A DNA stretch of 64,000 bases from Hymenobacter sp. UV11 (GTDB taxonomy: Bacteria > Bacteroidota > Bacteroidia > Cytophagales > Hymenobacteraceae): positions 34,881 to 98,880 of the forward strand of contig NZ_SRII01000015.1 in assembly GCF_004684095.1 (NCBI RefSeq), in the 5' to 3' direction. A model generated the notes under the pieces. It searched no databases and was not told the origin of the DNA. It was given only the letters and a program-made list of their open reading frames with translations. The position numbers and the translations under genes were made by a program. Shown piece after piece: positions 16,405-25,995 of this stretch; the first letter of the stretch is position 1, and each line of letters begins with the position of its first letter.

Positions 16405-17988
16405 ATGTCTGCCTTATTCCCTGAATTTGAACACGATATATTTATCAGTTACCGGCACAATGACAACTTGTTTGATGGTTGGGTAACCGAATTCGTAGCT
16501 CGCCTACAGGAAGAATTGGCTGCTACCATTAAGGAGCGCCTGACTATATATTTTGACAAGGATCGCAAGGAAGGCTTGGGAGACAGCCATCAGGTTGGGC
16601 AGAGTCTGGCCCACCGCCTGCGCTCATTTATTTTAATTCCGCTCATTTCGCAGACGTACTGCGACACCGAGCGTTTTTCTTGGCAGCACGAATTTCTGCC
16701 TTTTCTACAGCAGGCCAGCGCTGACCGGCTAGGTCTGTCGCTACGCCTGCCCAACGGCAACTTCGGCAGCCGGATTCTGCCCGTGCGCATCCACAACCTG
16801 GACGCGGATGATGTGAAATTGCTTGAACGCAGCCTCAACGGACAGCTGCGCACCATCGACTTTGTCTACCAGGACCTGGGGGTGAACCGGCCGCTGCGGC
16901 CCAAGGACGACGAACTGCCCCGCCCTGCCGATGGACTGCTATACCGCAACCAAATCAATAAAGTCGCCAACGCTATCAAGGAGCTGGTCGCAGCTAGCAA
17001 GCTGTTGGTGCACTCGCCTGCGGCAGGCGCGCGCCTGCCGCAGGCGAGTGCACCAGACCCTTCCCCTAAACCGGACCCGGGCCCAGCGACCGGGACGAAC
17101 CCAACACAACCGGTGGTATTTTTGGCCTGGGCCTCCAAGGAACTGGCGGCCCGGCGCGAAGAGTTGGCCTTGGTATGTGCCAAGGCTGGCATGCATGTGG
17201 TGCCAACGACCGACTGCCCTTTGAGCGAAGATGAGTTTCGCACCCGGACGCGGGAGGCACTTGCGGCCGCAACCTGCGCGTTGCATCTGCTAGGCAATGA
17301 GTTTGGACGCCGGTTTGAGGACGACGAAGACTGCTCCTTCCCCATGTTTGCCTACCAGGAAGCCCGCCGCGAGGCGGCCGACGCGCCAGCTTTTCGCCAG
17401 TTTGTGTGGTACTGCCCCGACGAGGCCCTGGCGGTGAAGCCTGCTCAAAAAGATTTTGTCAACACTATCCGCAACGAGCTGACGGAGCGCTGCATCTTTA
17501 CCAATGCTCCCAACGCCATGCAACTGGTAGAAGACATGCGCAGCACACTCGGCCGGGTAGCACCCTCGGTGCAAACGGCGGAAAAAGAAACCGATATCTT
17601 CTTTGTCTTCAATGAACTGGACAGCGAAGAAGCCAACCAAATCACCGACCGCTTAAGCGAGGAATTCCCTCTGGAGATGCTCACCATTGAGCCCGATAGC
17701 GAAGACCTCTATAAGGACATCACGGTGCGCAGCATCCCCAAAAGCAAGTTGGCGGTGGTATACTTCAAGCACGGGGGCGACTGGGCGCTGCCCTTCGTCA
17801 AGCAGGTCTGGCGATTGGTGGGGGGCGCCGGCTCAACCACGCCAATCCTGTTTGTGGGCGAAGACGAGCCGGTGCAGAACCGGATGCGTGGTTTTAAGGC
17901 CCCGCGGGTTATTTCTTGTATTAAGTCACATCTGGGGGTGAGTGCCGAAGTGCGGCGCGTACTCGAACATATTAATACAAACGCGTAA
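16405..17988 (+). CDS. Three-part TIR-domain protein, partner of the STAND NTPase
   Basis: 527 residues, three alpha/beta units. Unit 1 (about 9-130) is a clear TIR domain: HDIFISYRHND as the first strand, FDKDRKEGLGD as a BB-loop-like part, and ILIPLISQTYC followed by FSWQHEFLPF, where Glu96 sits at the WxxE position used by NAD-cleaving TIRs. Unit 2 (about 238-390; PVVFLAWASKELAARREELA, CALHLLGNEFGRRF) and unit 3 (about 393-525; TDIFFVFNELDSEEA, KLAVVYFKHGGDWALPFVKQ) are more divergent TIR-like folds. The linker near residues 201-217 is encoded by a 50-bp palindrome. The stop abuts the ATG of the STAND gene with no gap. Likely role, by analogy with TIR defence proteins: NAD depletion or nucleotide signalling on infection; not shown. 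Confidence 0.8.
   Translation: MSALFPEFEHDIFISYRHNDNLFDGWVTEFVARLQEELAATIKERLTIYFDKDRKEGLGDSHQVGQSLAHRLRSFILIPLISQTYCDTERFSWQHEFLPFLQQASADRLGLSLRLPNGNFGSRILPVRIHNLDADDVKLLERSLNGQLRTIDFVYQDLGVNRPLRPKDDELPRPADGLLYRNQINKVANAIKELVAASKLLVHSPAAGARLPQASAPDPSPKPDPGPATGTNPTQPVVFLAWASKELAARREELALVCAKAGMHVVPTTDCPLSEDEFRTRTREALAAATCALHLLGNEFGRRFEDDEDCSFPMFAYQEARREAADAPAFRQFVWYCPDEALAVKPAQKDFVNTIRNELTERCIFTNAPNAMQLVEDMRSTLGRVAPSVQTAEKETDIFFVFNELDSEEANQITDRLSEEFPLEMLTIEPDSEDLYKDITVRSIPKSKLAVVYFKHGGDWALPFVKQVWRLVGGAGSTTPILFVGEDEPVQNRMRGFKAPRVISCIKSHLGVSAEVRRVLEHINTNA
17006..17055. repeat. 50-bp perfect GC-rich palindrome inside the TIR gene
   Basis: The half TGGTGCACTCGCCTGCGGCA-GGCGC (17006-17030) is followed exactly by its reverse complement (17031-17055), centred on GCGCGC. 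It encodes part of the proline/alanine-rich linker between TIR unit 1 and unit 2 and keeps the frame open. It looks like a palindromic repeat element inserted in frame. Confidence 0.85.
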
Positions 17989-20900
17989 ATGGCCGCTTTT
18001 TCTACCCCGCCATCCTCGCTGTTTGGGGCTGAAGAGCCGATTTGTCCCTACACTGGCCTGCGCACCTTTACAGAAGACGAAGCTATTTACTTCCGGGGCC
18101 GCGAGAGCCACGTGGCCAAATGCCTGGCCCTGTTAGCCGAGCGGCGCTTTATAATGATAACCGGTGCCTCGGGCGATGGCAAGTCATCGCTGGTATTTGC
18201 TGGCCTGCTGCCCGAGGTGCGGGCCGGCTTCCTGCGCGGGCGCTATAGCAACTGGGCGGTGGCCACGTTTCGGCCCGAGCGCAGCCCGCTGCGCAACCTG
18301 GCAAAGGCTCTAGCCGGGGCCCTGCAGTTGGAAAGCAGCGCCGCCATCGAAACGGAATTAGAACAGGGGTTTTCGACGCTGGTGCAGCTCTACCAGGCCT
18401 CGCCGCTACACCCACCCGCCGAGCTATCGGAAGGCCTCACGCCCGCGGAGCATCGCCGCCACCAACTCAAGGCAAGCAACCTGCTGCTGGTGGTCGACCA
18501 ATTCGAGGAATTTTTCACCAACCCGGAAAATTATACTAAAGAGGGTCCCAATGCGGCAGCCCAAACCGTGGTGAACCTACTGCTGGAAACCACGCGCCTG
18601 GCCGAATCCCAGAACCTGCCCATATACATCGTGTGCACCATGCGCTCGGACTTTGTGGGGCAGTGCGCCGAATTCCGGGGGTTGATTGAACAGATTGGTG
18701 CGAGCCAATACTTTGTGCCGCGGCTGCTACGCCACGAATTTGTCGAAGTCATCAAGGAGCCGGCCCTGCTCAGCGGCAACCGCATCAGCGAGCGACTGGT
18801 GCAGCGCTTACTCTACGACATTCGCATCGGGCAGGACCAGTTGCCGGTGCTACAGCACGCGCTGCGCCGCATCTGGCTGGCTGCCGACCAGGGCCGCGAG
18901 GAACTGGACCTCATCCATTACGCCATGGTGGGCGGCATGAGCGACGAATTGCCCTCAACCGAGCAGGCCCGCTTCGCGCGCTGGCGCGCCGCGCTGTCGG
19001 GGCCGGAGCAGCAGTTTTTATTAGCCAATGCTTCGCTACGCAACGTGCTGGATGCCCACGCCAATCAACTCTACTTCGACGCCACCGCCCTGTACAACAA
19101 GGCATTCGAGCCTGCCCTGCCGCCGGGCACCGCCGAACGAGTAATTGAGCAGACGTTTCGGGTGCTCACCCGCACCGACGGGCAGCGCGTGGTGCGCAAC
19201 CGCCTAACCGGTGCCGAAATCACCGAGGTTATCAACGAGGAGGCGCTGCCGTGGGCCGTGGTGTGCCGCATTCTGCGGCCTTTCCGGCAGCCCGGCACCA
19301 CGTTCTTGTCGCCCTTCTTAGGCGAGGACGAAGACGGCACAACGGGGCTGCCGCCCGACGCGGTGCTAGACATTACCCACGAGAGCCTTATTCGGAACTG
19401 GGACCACCTCAGCCAGTGGGCGAGGGCAGAAGCCGAAGACGTGCGGGTGGCAGCGGACTTTATGCAGCAAGCTAACCGCTGGCAGGATAATCACGAAAAC
19501 ACGGGCTTCCTGCTGCCGATTGGCGCTTACACCTACTTCTCGGAGTGGAGCCGCCGCAAAAAAAGCCTGACTAACTGGCTAGCGCATTACGTAGGTACCA
19601 GCAACCGCATCACCGGCCCCGAAGCCGGTACCAGCCAAGCGCCGGCCGCAGCCCAAGCCTCGGTGCTCGCACGCTTTCTAATAGCCAGCCGCCGGCGCTT
19701 GCGCTTTCAACTCTTGGCCGCGCGCTACGGCGTCGGCCGTCTGGCAGCAGTAGTGCTGCTGCCTGTGCTGCTTGTGGCCCTGGGCTGGTGGGCTTGGTCG
19801 GCGCGCCAACAGCAGAGCGACTACGTGGCATACTCTATCATTACGGAGCGCACGCCTTATCTAAAATCGCCTTATGTGGCGGTGGACGACAAAGCCCGGT
19901 TTCTGTTGCATACTGACCGGTTGAAAAACATGGTGTATCGGCCCTGGCTCGGCGGCCACCCGGCGGCAGAATATGCCTTTCCCCACCTACTCGACGCGGT
20001 AGACGATGACAGCCTAGCGCTGGACATTGAACTAAGCATGTATGCGTGGGCAAACAACATAGATTACGATTCCGTCGAGCGGGAAAACCCCTACCTGCAG
20101 CCGCTTCTCTTCGATTTGGACCGTCGCCTTGACCAGGCCGCACACCGTGCTCGGTTTCCCAACGCCCCGTTGGGAAAAGGCCAGCAGCGCGCCCAGGCCG
20201 TATACACGGCGCTCGGCGTGATGGCCATTACCCATTATTTGCTGAGCGCCGAGCAGCAAAAAGCCGTGGTCGTTCAGCCGGTGCGGGTGCGGCAGGCCGC
20301 GTTTCAGCGCCTAGCAGCCAGCAAGCAAAAATTGTTGCTTTACTTATACCGCTACGTTCAACTGGAAGTGCGGCAAACGGCAGGTTCCGCGCCTAGCCCT
20401 GTCGACTTTGGCCTATGTCTACGGGTATTGCTGGGGCAAGGAAATTACCAGCCGGCCGAGCTAGCTTTTCTGGAAGGCCTGAACCCGTTTGGTTCGCCAG
20501 CGGCCCGCCAGCAATTCAAGCGCCTGTTCCCGCCCCAGCTACTGCTACTAGCCGATGAAGGGGTGAGCAGTACGGCCCACAGCGGCGGCTATCTCAGCAG
20601 TGCTATTATTTTTGCGGCCCGTCGGCAACCGGCGCGGGTAGCCCAATGCCTGGACTCCTTGAGCACTAAAGCCAACAAACCCAACACCCGCGACGGAGGC
20701 ATTGCCGTGCTGCCCTACTTGGTAAAATACGAGCTTTTAACGCCGGAAAATACGCTCAATTTGCTGCGGCGTTGCAGCCGGGTGGGCGGCGAAACGTTTA
20801 ATAAAACGTACGCCGCGGCTGTGTATAGCTTGCTAAGCGTGAGCCCCTCTTACGTCGTTTATGATGTGAATCCGTCTTTTGGTAAGGCCTACGCCGCGGA

Positions 20901-22332
20901 CGAGGCGCGCGCCGGAGCGGTCAACCCCGACTACCTTAATTCCGACCGCGTGAGTTTTTCGGTGCCTCTTGCCACGCGCGACAAAGCCTGGCAGATGCTG
21001 TGGCAAGCGGCCCCGCAGGTCGCAGCCGGCGAGCCACTGTTCATCGAACAGAACGAGCGGACATTTTACGCACACCCGATTACTGCCGCCAAGTACCGGC
21101 GCAACAGCCTTTTCCTACAAGCCTTTTTGGCCAAGATGCACGGCATCTACCTGCAAGAGCTAAAGCACCAGCCCGCGGCGGCGGCGCGGTCGTTTTCACA
21201 GTATAGTGCCAGATTGGTAGAGTTGAAGCAGGCCATGCAGCCGGGCGAAGAGGTGAGCCTCATAGATTGGAATTTGGGCGTGGCGGAGAACGGGGCCAAC
21301 GGCTATACCAACGGCCAGAGTCCGGTAACCTTCCTGCAAGCGCCAGGCCGCCCCAAAACCCTGCTCTTCGAGTCGTACTACACCTGCTCTTTCAATGCAG
21401 TATTTACCCATCAACTGCACCACGAGGCGGCTCAGCCCGTGCCCGACGCAGGCGTGGTGCGGATGCTGGACAGTGTTGCCTTTGTGGAGGCGGCCTTTCC
21501 CGACCGGTACTCGGGCACCCGCAGCTCCTCCGTTCGGACGGCGGCGCTGTCCCGGCTCCGCCAAGACTTGCCCAATTTGGTCTGGATGAAGGCCTTGGTC
21601 CAGGTGCCACTGCCAAGTACGGCGGCGCGCCAACGGCGTAATGCCATGCTGCTTACCGTTTCGACTGCCTTACAAAACCCCAACCGGCTGCAACAACTGG
21701 CCATTACGCCAGCGTTGTTGTCATTCGTCAAGCAACTGCCCGGCCAGCCGATATTCAGCCGCGAACCGTTGCAGATTGTATTTTCTGATTTAGCCACTGG
21801 GCTCGCCCACGAGGGGCGGATACGGGAGGCGTTTACGCTGGCCAATACTTTGGGCGAGCCAATGGCTACCATTACGAAAATCCGCATTAGCGAGCAAGCC
21901 ATTCTGACGAATAACCAAGGGAACCAAGCTTTACTGGACGGTTTTTTAGGGCATTATAAGCAGCAAATCAGCGCCAAGCCCTTGAGCGCCGCAGCCAGTA
22001 TTATCAGCGTGCTGTACTGGCGCCCCTATGCCGACAAAGGCAGGAACCTGGACTTCTACCGGTTTGCCAGTTTTCTTATTAAAGAAGGAAACAGCCGGCT
22101 GAATGACAACGGCCAATTGGCCATGTGCAAAGGCCGCAGCTTTGCCGACCACGGATACGAAGCCGTGCGCGACATTCCATCCTATACATCGGAACGGTTC
22201 CGCCAGCCCTACTTCAATGCCGTTCTGCTGGGCTTAGCGCATCTTAAAACCACTACCCCGGGGGACGGCTGGCGCGAATACGACGAAGTGCAACTCGTGT
22301 ACCCCAAGGATTACGACGGGCCAGTGAACTGA
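17989..22332 (+). CDS. Large STAND NTPase (nSTAND1-like) with a transmembrane segment and long helical C-terminus
   Basis: 1447 residues. The N-terminus PYTGLRTFTEDEAIYFRGRE is the typical lead-in of nSTAND1 NTPases; Walker A is GASGDGKSS (59-67) and Walker B LLLVVDQFEEFF (about 163-174), then a winged-helix region including VLDITHESLIRNW near residue 465. A hydrophobic segment at about 581-603 (LAAVVLLPVLLVALGWWAWS) would anchor it in the membrane. The remaining 840 residues are mostly helical with no WD40 or TPR pattern that I can recognise. STAND proteins switch from closed to oligomeric state on sensing a ligand; here the effector is probably the TIR protein encoded immediately upstream. 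Full system function is inferred. Confidence 0.85.
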   Translation: MAAFSTPPSSLFGAEEPICPYTGLRTFTEDEAIYFRGRESHVAKCLALLAERRFIMITGASGDGKSSLVFAGLLPEVRAGFLRGRYSNWAVATFRPERSPLRNLAKALAGALQLESSAAIETELEQGFSTLVQLYQASPLHPPAELSEGLTPAEHRRHQLKASNLLLVVDQFEEFFTNPENYTKEGPNAAAQTVVNLLLETTRLAESQNLPIYIVCTMRSDFVGQCAEFRGLIEQIGASQYFVPRLLRHEFVEVIKEPALLSGNRISERLVQRLLYDIRIGQDQLPVLQHALRRIWLAADQGREELDLIHYAMVGGMSDELPSTEQARFARWRAALSGPEQQFLLANASLRNVLDAHANQLYFDATALYNKAFEPALPPGTAERVIEQTFRVLTRTDGQRVVRNRLTGAEITEVINEEALPWAVVCRILRPFRQPGTTFLSPFLGEDEDGTTGLPPDAVLDITHESLIRNWDHLSQWARAEAEDVRVAADFMQQANRWQDNHENTGFLLPIGAYTYFSEWSRRKKSLTNWLAHYVGTSNRITGPEAGTSQAPAAAQASVLARFLIASRRRLRFQLLAARYGVGRLAAVVLLPVLLVALGWWAWSARQQQSDYVAYSIITERTPYLKSPYVAVDDKARFLLHTDRLKNMVYRPWLGGHPAAEYAFPHLLDAVDDDSLALDIELSMYAWANNIDYDSVERENPYLQPLLFDLDRRLDQAAHRARFPNAPLGKGQQRAQAVYTALGVMAITHYLLSAEQQKAVVVQPVRVRQAAFQRLAASKQKLLLYLYRYVQLEVRQTAGSAPSPVDFGLCLRVLLGQGNYQPAELAFLEGLNPFGSPAARQQFKRLFPPQLLLLADEGVSSTAHSGGYLSSAIIFAARRQPARVAQCLDSLSTKANKPNTRDGGIAVLPYLVKYELLTPENTLNLLRRCSRVGGETFNKTYAAAVYSLLSVSPSYVVYDVNPSFGKAYAADEARAGAVNPDYLNSDRVSFSVPLATRDKAWQMLWQAAPQVAAGEPLFIEQNERTFYAHPITAAKYRRNSLFLQAFLAKMHGIYLQELKHQPAAAARSFSQYSARLVELKQAMQPGEEVSLIDWNLGVAENGANGYTNGQSPVTFLQAPGRPKTLLFESYYTCSFNAVFTHQLHHEAAQPVPDAGVVRMLDSVAFVEAAFPDRYSGTRSSSVRTAALSRLRQDLPNLVWMKALVQVPLPSTAARQRRNAMLLTVSTALQNPNRLQQLAITPALLSFVKQLPGQPIFSREPLQIVFSDLATGLAHEGRIREAFTLANTLGEPMATITKIRISEQAILTNNQGNQALLDGFLGHYKQQISAKPLSAAASIISVLYWRPYADKGRNLDFYRFASFLIKEGNSRLNDNGQLAMCKGRSFADHGYEAVRDIPSYTSERFRQPYFNAVLLGLAHLKTTTPGDGWREYDEVQLVYPKDYDGPVN

Positions 22333-22353
22333 GCCCCATCTTAAGCAGGAAGC

Positions 22354-22438
22354 CAGCCGGTGGGCCAAGCAAAAGTCACCGGATCGCATTCACTGCTCGT
22401 GGCTGCAATCCAGGAACTTTTGCTTGGCCCACCGGCTG
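22354..22438. terminator. 23-bp perfect inverted repeat between convergent genes
   Basis: CAGCCGGTGGGCCAAGCAAAAGT (22354-22376 in full) is repeated inverted and exact at 22416-22438, with a 39-base spacer. It fills the gap between the STAND gene and the convergent delta-60 gene, as a two-way terminator would. The long spacer and lack of a T-tract are unusual for an intrinsic terminator. Confidence 0.5.
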
Positions 22439-22440
22439 AC

Positions 22441-25400
22441 TTATTCTAGCACTAGCCGCCGAAACACGGTGAAACCGCCCAGCTGCAGGCGGACAGTATA
22501 TACGCCGGGGACTAGGCCCTGCACGTTCAGCGGCAAGCGGCTGCCTGCTACCGCCAAGGGGGCATCCTGTTGGCGCACGGCCTGGCCCAGTTCGTTGAAG
22601 AGTGAGACCTGCACCTGGGCAGCGCCCGGCACCGCCGGAATGTGCACCGTAACCTGCTGATGCGCCGGGTTGGGGTAGAGGGCAACGCCCTGCGTGGCCG
22701 CCTGAGCACCGGCAGCAGCAAGCACCTTAGGTCCAAAGCGAAGTACGAAACGGCCCGTGATGGGCAGGTTGACCTGGGCGGCGGTGATGGCGAAGGAGTA
22801 GGCGGCCCCACCAGCGGACGGGCTACTCAAGTTCACGGAAATACCCTTCACGTTGTCGTCCAGGAAGGCCGATACCCCAGCCGGCAGGTTCTGCACCGTT
22901 ATAGCTTGCAACGTGTACGTGTCGGGCTGCGACACCCGGACGGTTAGGGGAATTAGCATGCCGGTAGTTAGCGCCGAATACGCTTTGATAGAAAGTTCAT
23001 CAGCTTGGGTGGGTGCACTAATGCTCAGGTCAACCCCGCTCGTACTCGGAATTCGATACGCATCGGTGCTAGGGTTGAATCCTTGACTCTGAGCGGAATT
23101 ATCGGCGTAAGCGACCGTTGGTGGCTTGCCCCCGCCGCCAGTACCGCCACTACCGCTCGACAATGACAAGGCTACCCCCGTCCCCCCCGCAGCGACTCGG
23201 TTGAACGATGCCGGGGTTCCGTAGCTGGTAACGCGCTGGCTGTTTCGAAAGATTAAGCTGGGGACACCTCCCGTGTTGTCGGTGGCCCGCACGAAGAAGG
23301 ACTGCCCCATTGCAATAATGGGGGTGTCGCCCCACCCGTTCACATAGGTGGTGTAGAATCCGGAAGTGAGGCCGGTACTCACGTAGGTATAGATAGCAGC
23401 GTCCACATTGGGCCGGTCCGCTGCGGTCACCAAGCTCCAGTCGAGCGGCGCCGGGTACGGATTGCCCACCAGGTTCCAGCCGGCGTTGGCGGCCCGGGGC
23501 CCGGTGGTACGGGTAAGGTTCAGGCTCTGGCTTCCCGTGGTAAGCGAGCCCGTGAAATTGACCTTGTCCTTAGCCGACAGATTAACGGCGTAACCCTTGC
23601 CCACTACCAGCTGGGCGTCGAGGTCGGTAACCGGCACCAGCCCGCTACTAATGGAAGACGACGGGGTAGTTAGCTGATTAGGGTCATAGCTGAATATGTT
23701 AGGAGGGCTGAGCGTGGGGACAAAGCCTCCCGCAGCTAAAGACCTGAAGGTGGTCCCAGCCACGGGTGGGCTGTAGTAGCGGGCGCCGACGCCGGTATTA
23801 AAAGCGGGGTCAATGTAGCGCTGCACCGTGGCCGTGCCCCCCGTCACCCGTCCCGTGGGGCTATTTACGACCAGGGCCGTGCCGCTGGCCGAGGAGAGCA
23901 GGGTGAGCGGTTGGCTGTTGAGGTTGAAATCGTCGGCGCTGGCCAGGGTAAGCACCTGGCTCACGGAAGTTGGCGCGCTCAGGGCAAGAGTAGCTCCGGC
24001 TTGCATCGTGCTATCGGTCAAATTGCGCACCTGCGTGGGCAGGCCGTTGCCCGTGACCTGGCTGGCAGCGCCCGTGTAGATATAGTTGGCATCCGGCGCG
24101 AAGCTTCGGGTCGTGGTTTGCACGGCGCCGCCGCCTGGGCCCCCGGCAGTCGTCGTAATGCCGGCCGGGTCGCCCACGCTCAAGGTTGCGCCGGGCTCTA
24201 CTCGGAAGCTGCTGGCAATGCCGACAAGGTTAGTTACTATGTGGTATGTTCCTAAGCGCAAGGTTCCCCCCGCCTTCACCACCACGCTATCCAGCGTCGT
24301 GACGTCACCCGTCAGCTTGCCGATACCCCCTGCCTGAACGATTATCTTGTTGTAGCTGCCGGCCGCAAGGGCAGTAGCCGCGAGTGGATTGGATGCCCCG
24401 GGAATAACCACACTGGGGGCAATAATAACCTGCACGGCATTGGAGGTAGCCGAGAGGGCTCCCACGGTGGCGGTGGCCGTGTAAATGCCGCTAGTATTTA
24501 CCGTTAGCGTATTGTTGTTGGGGCTATTGGGCGGGTATGCGGGGCTCCAGCTGTAGGAAACAGGAACGTCTCTCGGGAATGGCGCGGCGGTGTCATCTGG
24601 ACCACCATCCCTCGTGAGCCGGGCGATGTAATTGCGCGTGGTGCTGTTGTAAGTCGTGAAGCTGCCGCCCGCTACTATTTTGCCATCGCTCTGCACCGCT
24701 AAAGCATTTACAGAATTGTTCAGTGAAGGCGCGAAGCTGGCGTCCCGTACGCCGTTGAAGACGCGAATAATCTGGGAGGGTGAAGCGGGACCCCAAACCC
24801 CGGCGTAAACATCGGCGCCATCCACGCCAATTGCTAAAACCCCGACATTCAGATCGGTGATGCCGGAATTGAAGCCGAAATCAGCAATGCCCGCTGTAGA
24901 AAGCCGAACCAGGACGCTGGAATTGCCGGATGCAAAGGCCAAGTTGCCTCCCACCAGTATTTTGCCGTCGGCCTGAATGGCGAGGCTTTGCACAGTAGAG
25001 TGTCCTTGTCCGTTGTCGTTAGGAGGCGTGAAGCCGGTATCGAGGGCGCCGGTCCCGAGTAGCCGGGCGATGCCGTCGCGATAGGTCGTATCATAAGTAG
25101 TAAAATTTCCGCCTATCACTACCTTGCCATCACTTTGGATGACAACTGCATACACCGCATTATCTAGCCCCATACCAGTCAGGGCAAAGGAGGTATCAAG
25201 GCTGCCATCGGGGCCAAGGCGAGCCACGTGCCTGCTGGCCACGCCATTATAGGTAGTGAAGCTCCCCCCTACCACTATCTTGCCATCGCTCTGGATGGCC
25301 AACGCATTTACAGCCGCACTCAGCCCGGTGCCGGTAGGGGAAAAGCTTGCGTCCAAGCTGCCATCGAGGTTAAGCCGGGCAATGCGGTTGCGCGCCACGC

Positions 25401-25860
25401 CGTTGTAAGTCGTGAAGCTCCCCCCCACTACTATCTTGCCATCACTCTGGATAGTCAACGCATTGACAGCCGCGCTCAGCCCGGTACTGGTAGGGGCAAA
25501 GCTTGCATCCAGGCTGCCATCGAGGTTAAGCCGGGCAATGCGGTTGCGCGCCACGCCGTTGTAAGCCGTGAAGCTCCCCCCCACTACTATCTTGCCATCG
25601 GCCTGAATAACAGTTGATGTAACGGCGCCGTTGAACCCTGTTCCCACGGCAAAGGCGGGGTAAGAGGTGCTTGCAGTTAGTGTTACCCTGCTGCCAGGTG
25701 GTTGGTTAAGCGGCCCGGCTGGGGTCACGCTTACTTGAAAAGCCGGTTGCGCGTGGGCGGGCGGCAGGCCAGCCAGGCTGAGCAAAAACCCCAGCAACCA
25801 AGCGCTTATACGCATGTATTGCTGGCTGGGGACGGCAGAAAGGGTAAAAGAAGATGGCAT
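22441..25860 (-). CDS. Secreted delta-60 repeat protein with type IX secretion C-terminal sorting domain
   Basis: 1139 residues. A signal peptide lies at residues 16-38 (MRISAWLLGFLLSLAGLPPA, then HAQ), so translation may start at 25815 rather than 25860. Residues about 60-440 hold seven or more delta-60 repeats of roughly 52 residues built on DGKIVVGGSFTTYNGVARN with IARLNLDGSLDASF. The middle is beta-rich with adhesin-like stretches. The last 80 residues (ALYPNPAHQQVTVHIP, LNVQGLVPGVYTVRLQ) are a type A sorting domain that directs export through the type IX system to the cell surface or medium. Likely a surface or matrix protein; ligand unknown. It is convergent with the STAND gene and not obviously linked to it. 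Confidence 0.9.
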   Translation of the reverse strand: MPSSFTLSAVPSQQYMRISAWLLGFLLSLAGLPPAHAQPAFQVSVTPAGPLNQPPGSRVTLTASTSYPAFAVGTGFNGAVTSTVIQADGKIVVGGSFTAYNGVARNRIARLNLDGSLDASFAPTSTGLSAAVNALTIQSDGKIVVGGSFTTYNGVARNRIARLNLDGSLDASFSPTGTGLSAAVNALAIQSDGKIVVGGSFTTYNGVASRHVARLGPDGSLDTSFALTGMGLDNAVYAVVIQSDGKVVIGGNFTTYDTTYRDGIARLLGTGALDTGFTPPNDNGQGHSTVQSLAIQADGKILVGGNLAFASGNSSVLVRLSTAGIADFGFNSGITDLNVGVLAIGVDGADVYAGVWGPASPSQIIRVFNGVRDASFAPSLNNSVNALAVQSDGKIVAGGSFTTYNSTTRNYIARLTRDGGPDDTAAPFPRDVPVSYSWSPAYPPNSPNNNTLTVNTSGIYTATATVGALSATSNAVQVIIAPSVVIPGASNPLAATALAAGSYNKIIVQAGGIGKLTGDVTTLDSVVVKAGGTLRLGTYHIVTNLVGIASSFRVEPGATLSVGDPAGITTTAGGPGGGAVQTTTRSFAPDANYIYTGAASQVTGNGLPTQVRNLTDSTMQAGATLALSAPTSVSQVLTLASADDFNLNSQPLTLLSSASGTALVVNSPTGRVTGGTATVQRYIDPAFNTGVGARYYSPPVAGTTFRSLAAGGFVPTLSPPNIFSYDPNQLTTPSSSISSGLVPVTDLDAQLVVGKGYAVNLSAKDKVNFTGSLTTGSQSLNLTRTTGPRAANAGWNLVGNPYPAPLDWSLVTAADRPNVDAAIYTYVSTGLTSGFYTTYVNGWGDTPIIAMGQSFFVRATDNTGGVPSLIFRNSQRVTSYGTPASFNRVAAGGTGVALSLSSGSGGTGGGGKPPTVAYADNSAQSQGFNPSTDAYRIPSTSGVDLSISAPTQADELSIKAYSALTTGMLIPLTVRVSQPDTYTLQAITVQNLPAGVSAFLDDNVKGISVNLSSPSAGGAAYSFAITAAQVNLPITGRFVLRFGPKVLAAAGAQAATQGVALYPNPAHQQVTVHIPAVPGAAQVQVSLFNELGQAVRQQDAPLAVAGSRLPLNVQGLVPGVYTVRLQLGGFTVFRRLVLE
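25105..25620 (-). repeat. 156-bp tandem repeats encoding delta-60 units
   Basis: Within the secreted protein gene, about three consecutive 156-base units are nearly identical at DNA level (for example the block around CCCACTACTATCTTGCCATC recurs at 25427 and 25580). Units further downstream (24600-25100) are more diverged. This suggests recent unit duplication or conversion. Confidence 0.65.
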
Positions 25861-25995
25861 TGAACGAGGAGGAATAGAAACGAGATGAAAGAGCGAAAGA
25901 AAGCCCAGGCGTTAAGTCCTACAACAAAACTGAAGTATCAGCGAGAAAGGATAGAGCCTGGCAGCCGAAAGAACAAGCAAGCGGGCCCCATGCTT

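Noticed and set aside
24600..25640. CRISPR or VNTR array
   Set aside because: The 156-base periodicity codes for delta-60 protein repeats in one frame.
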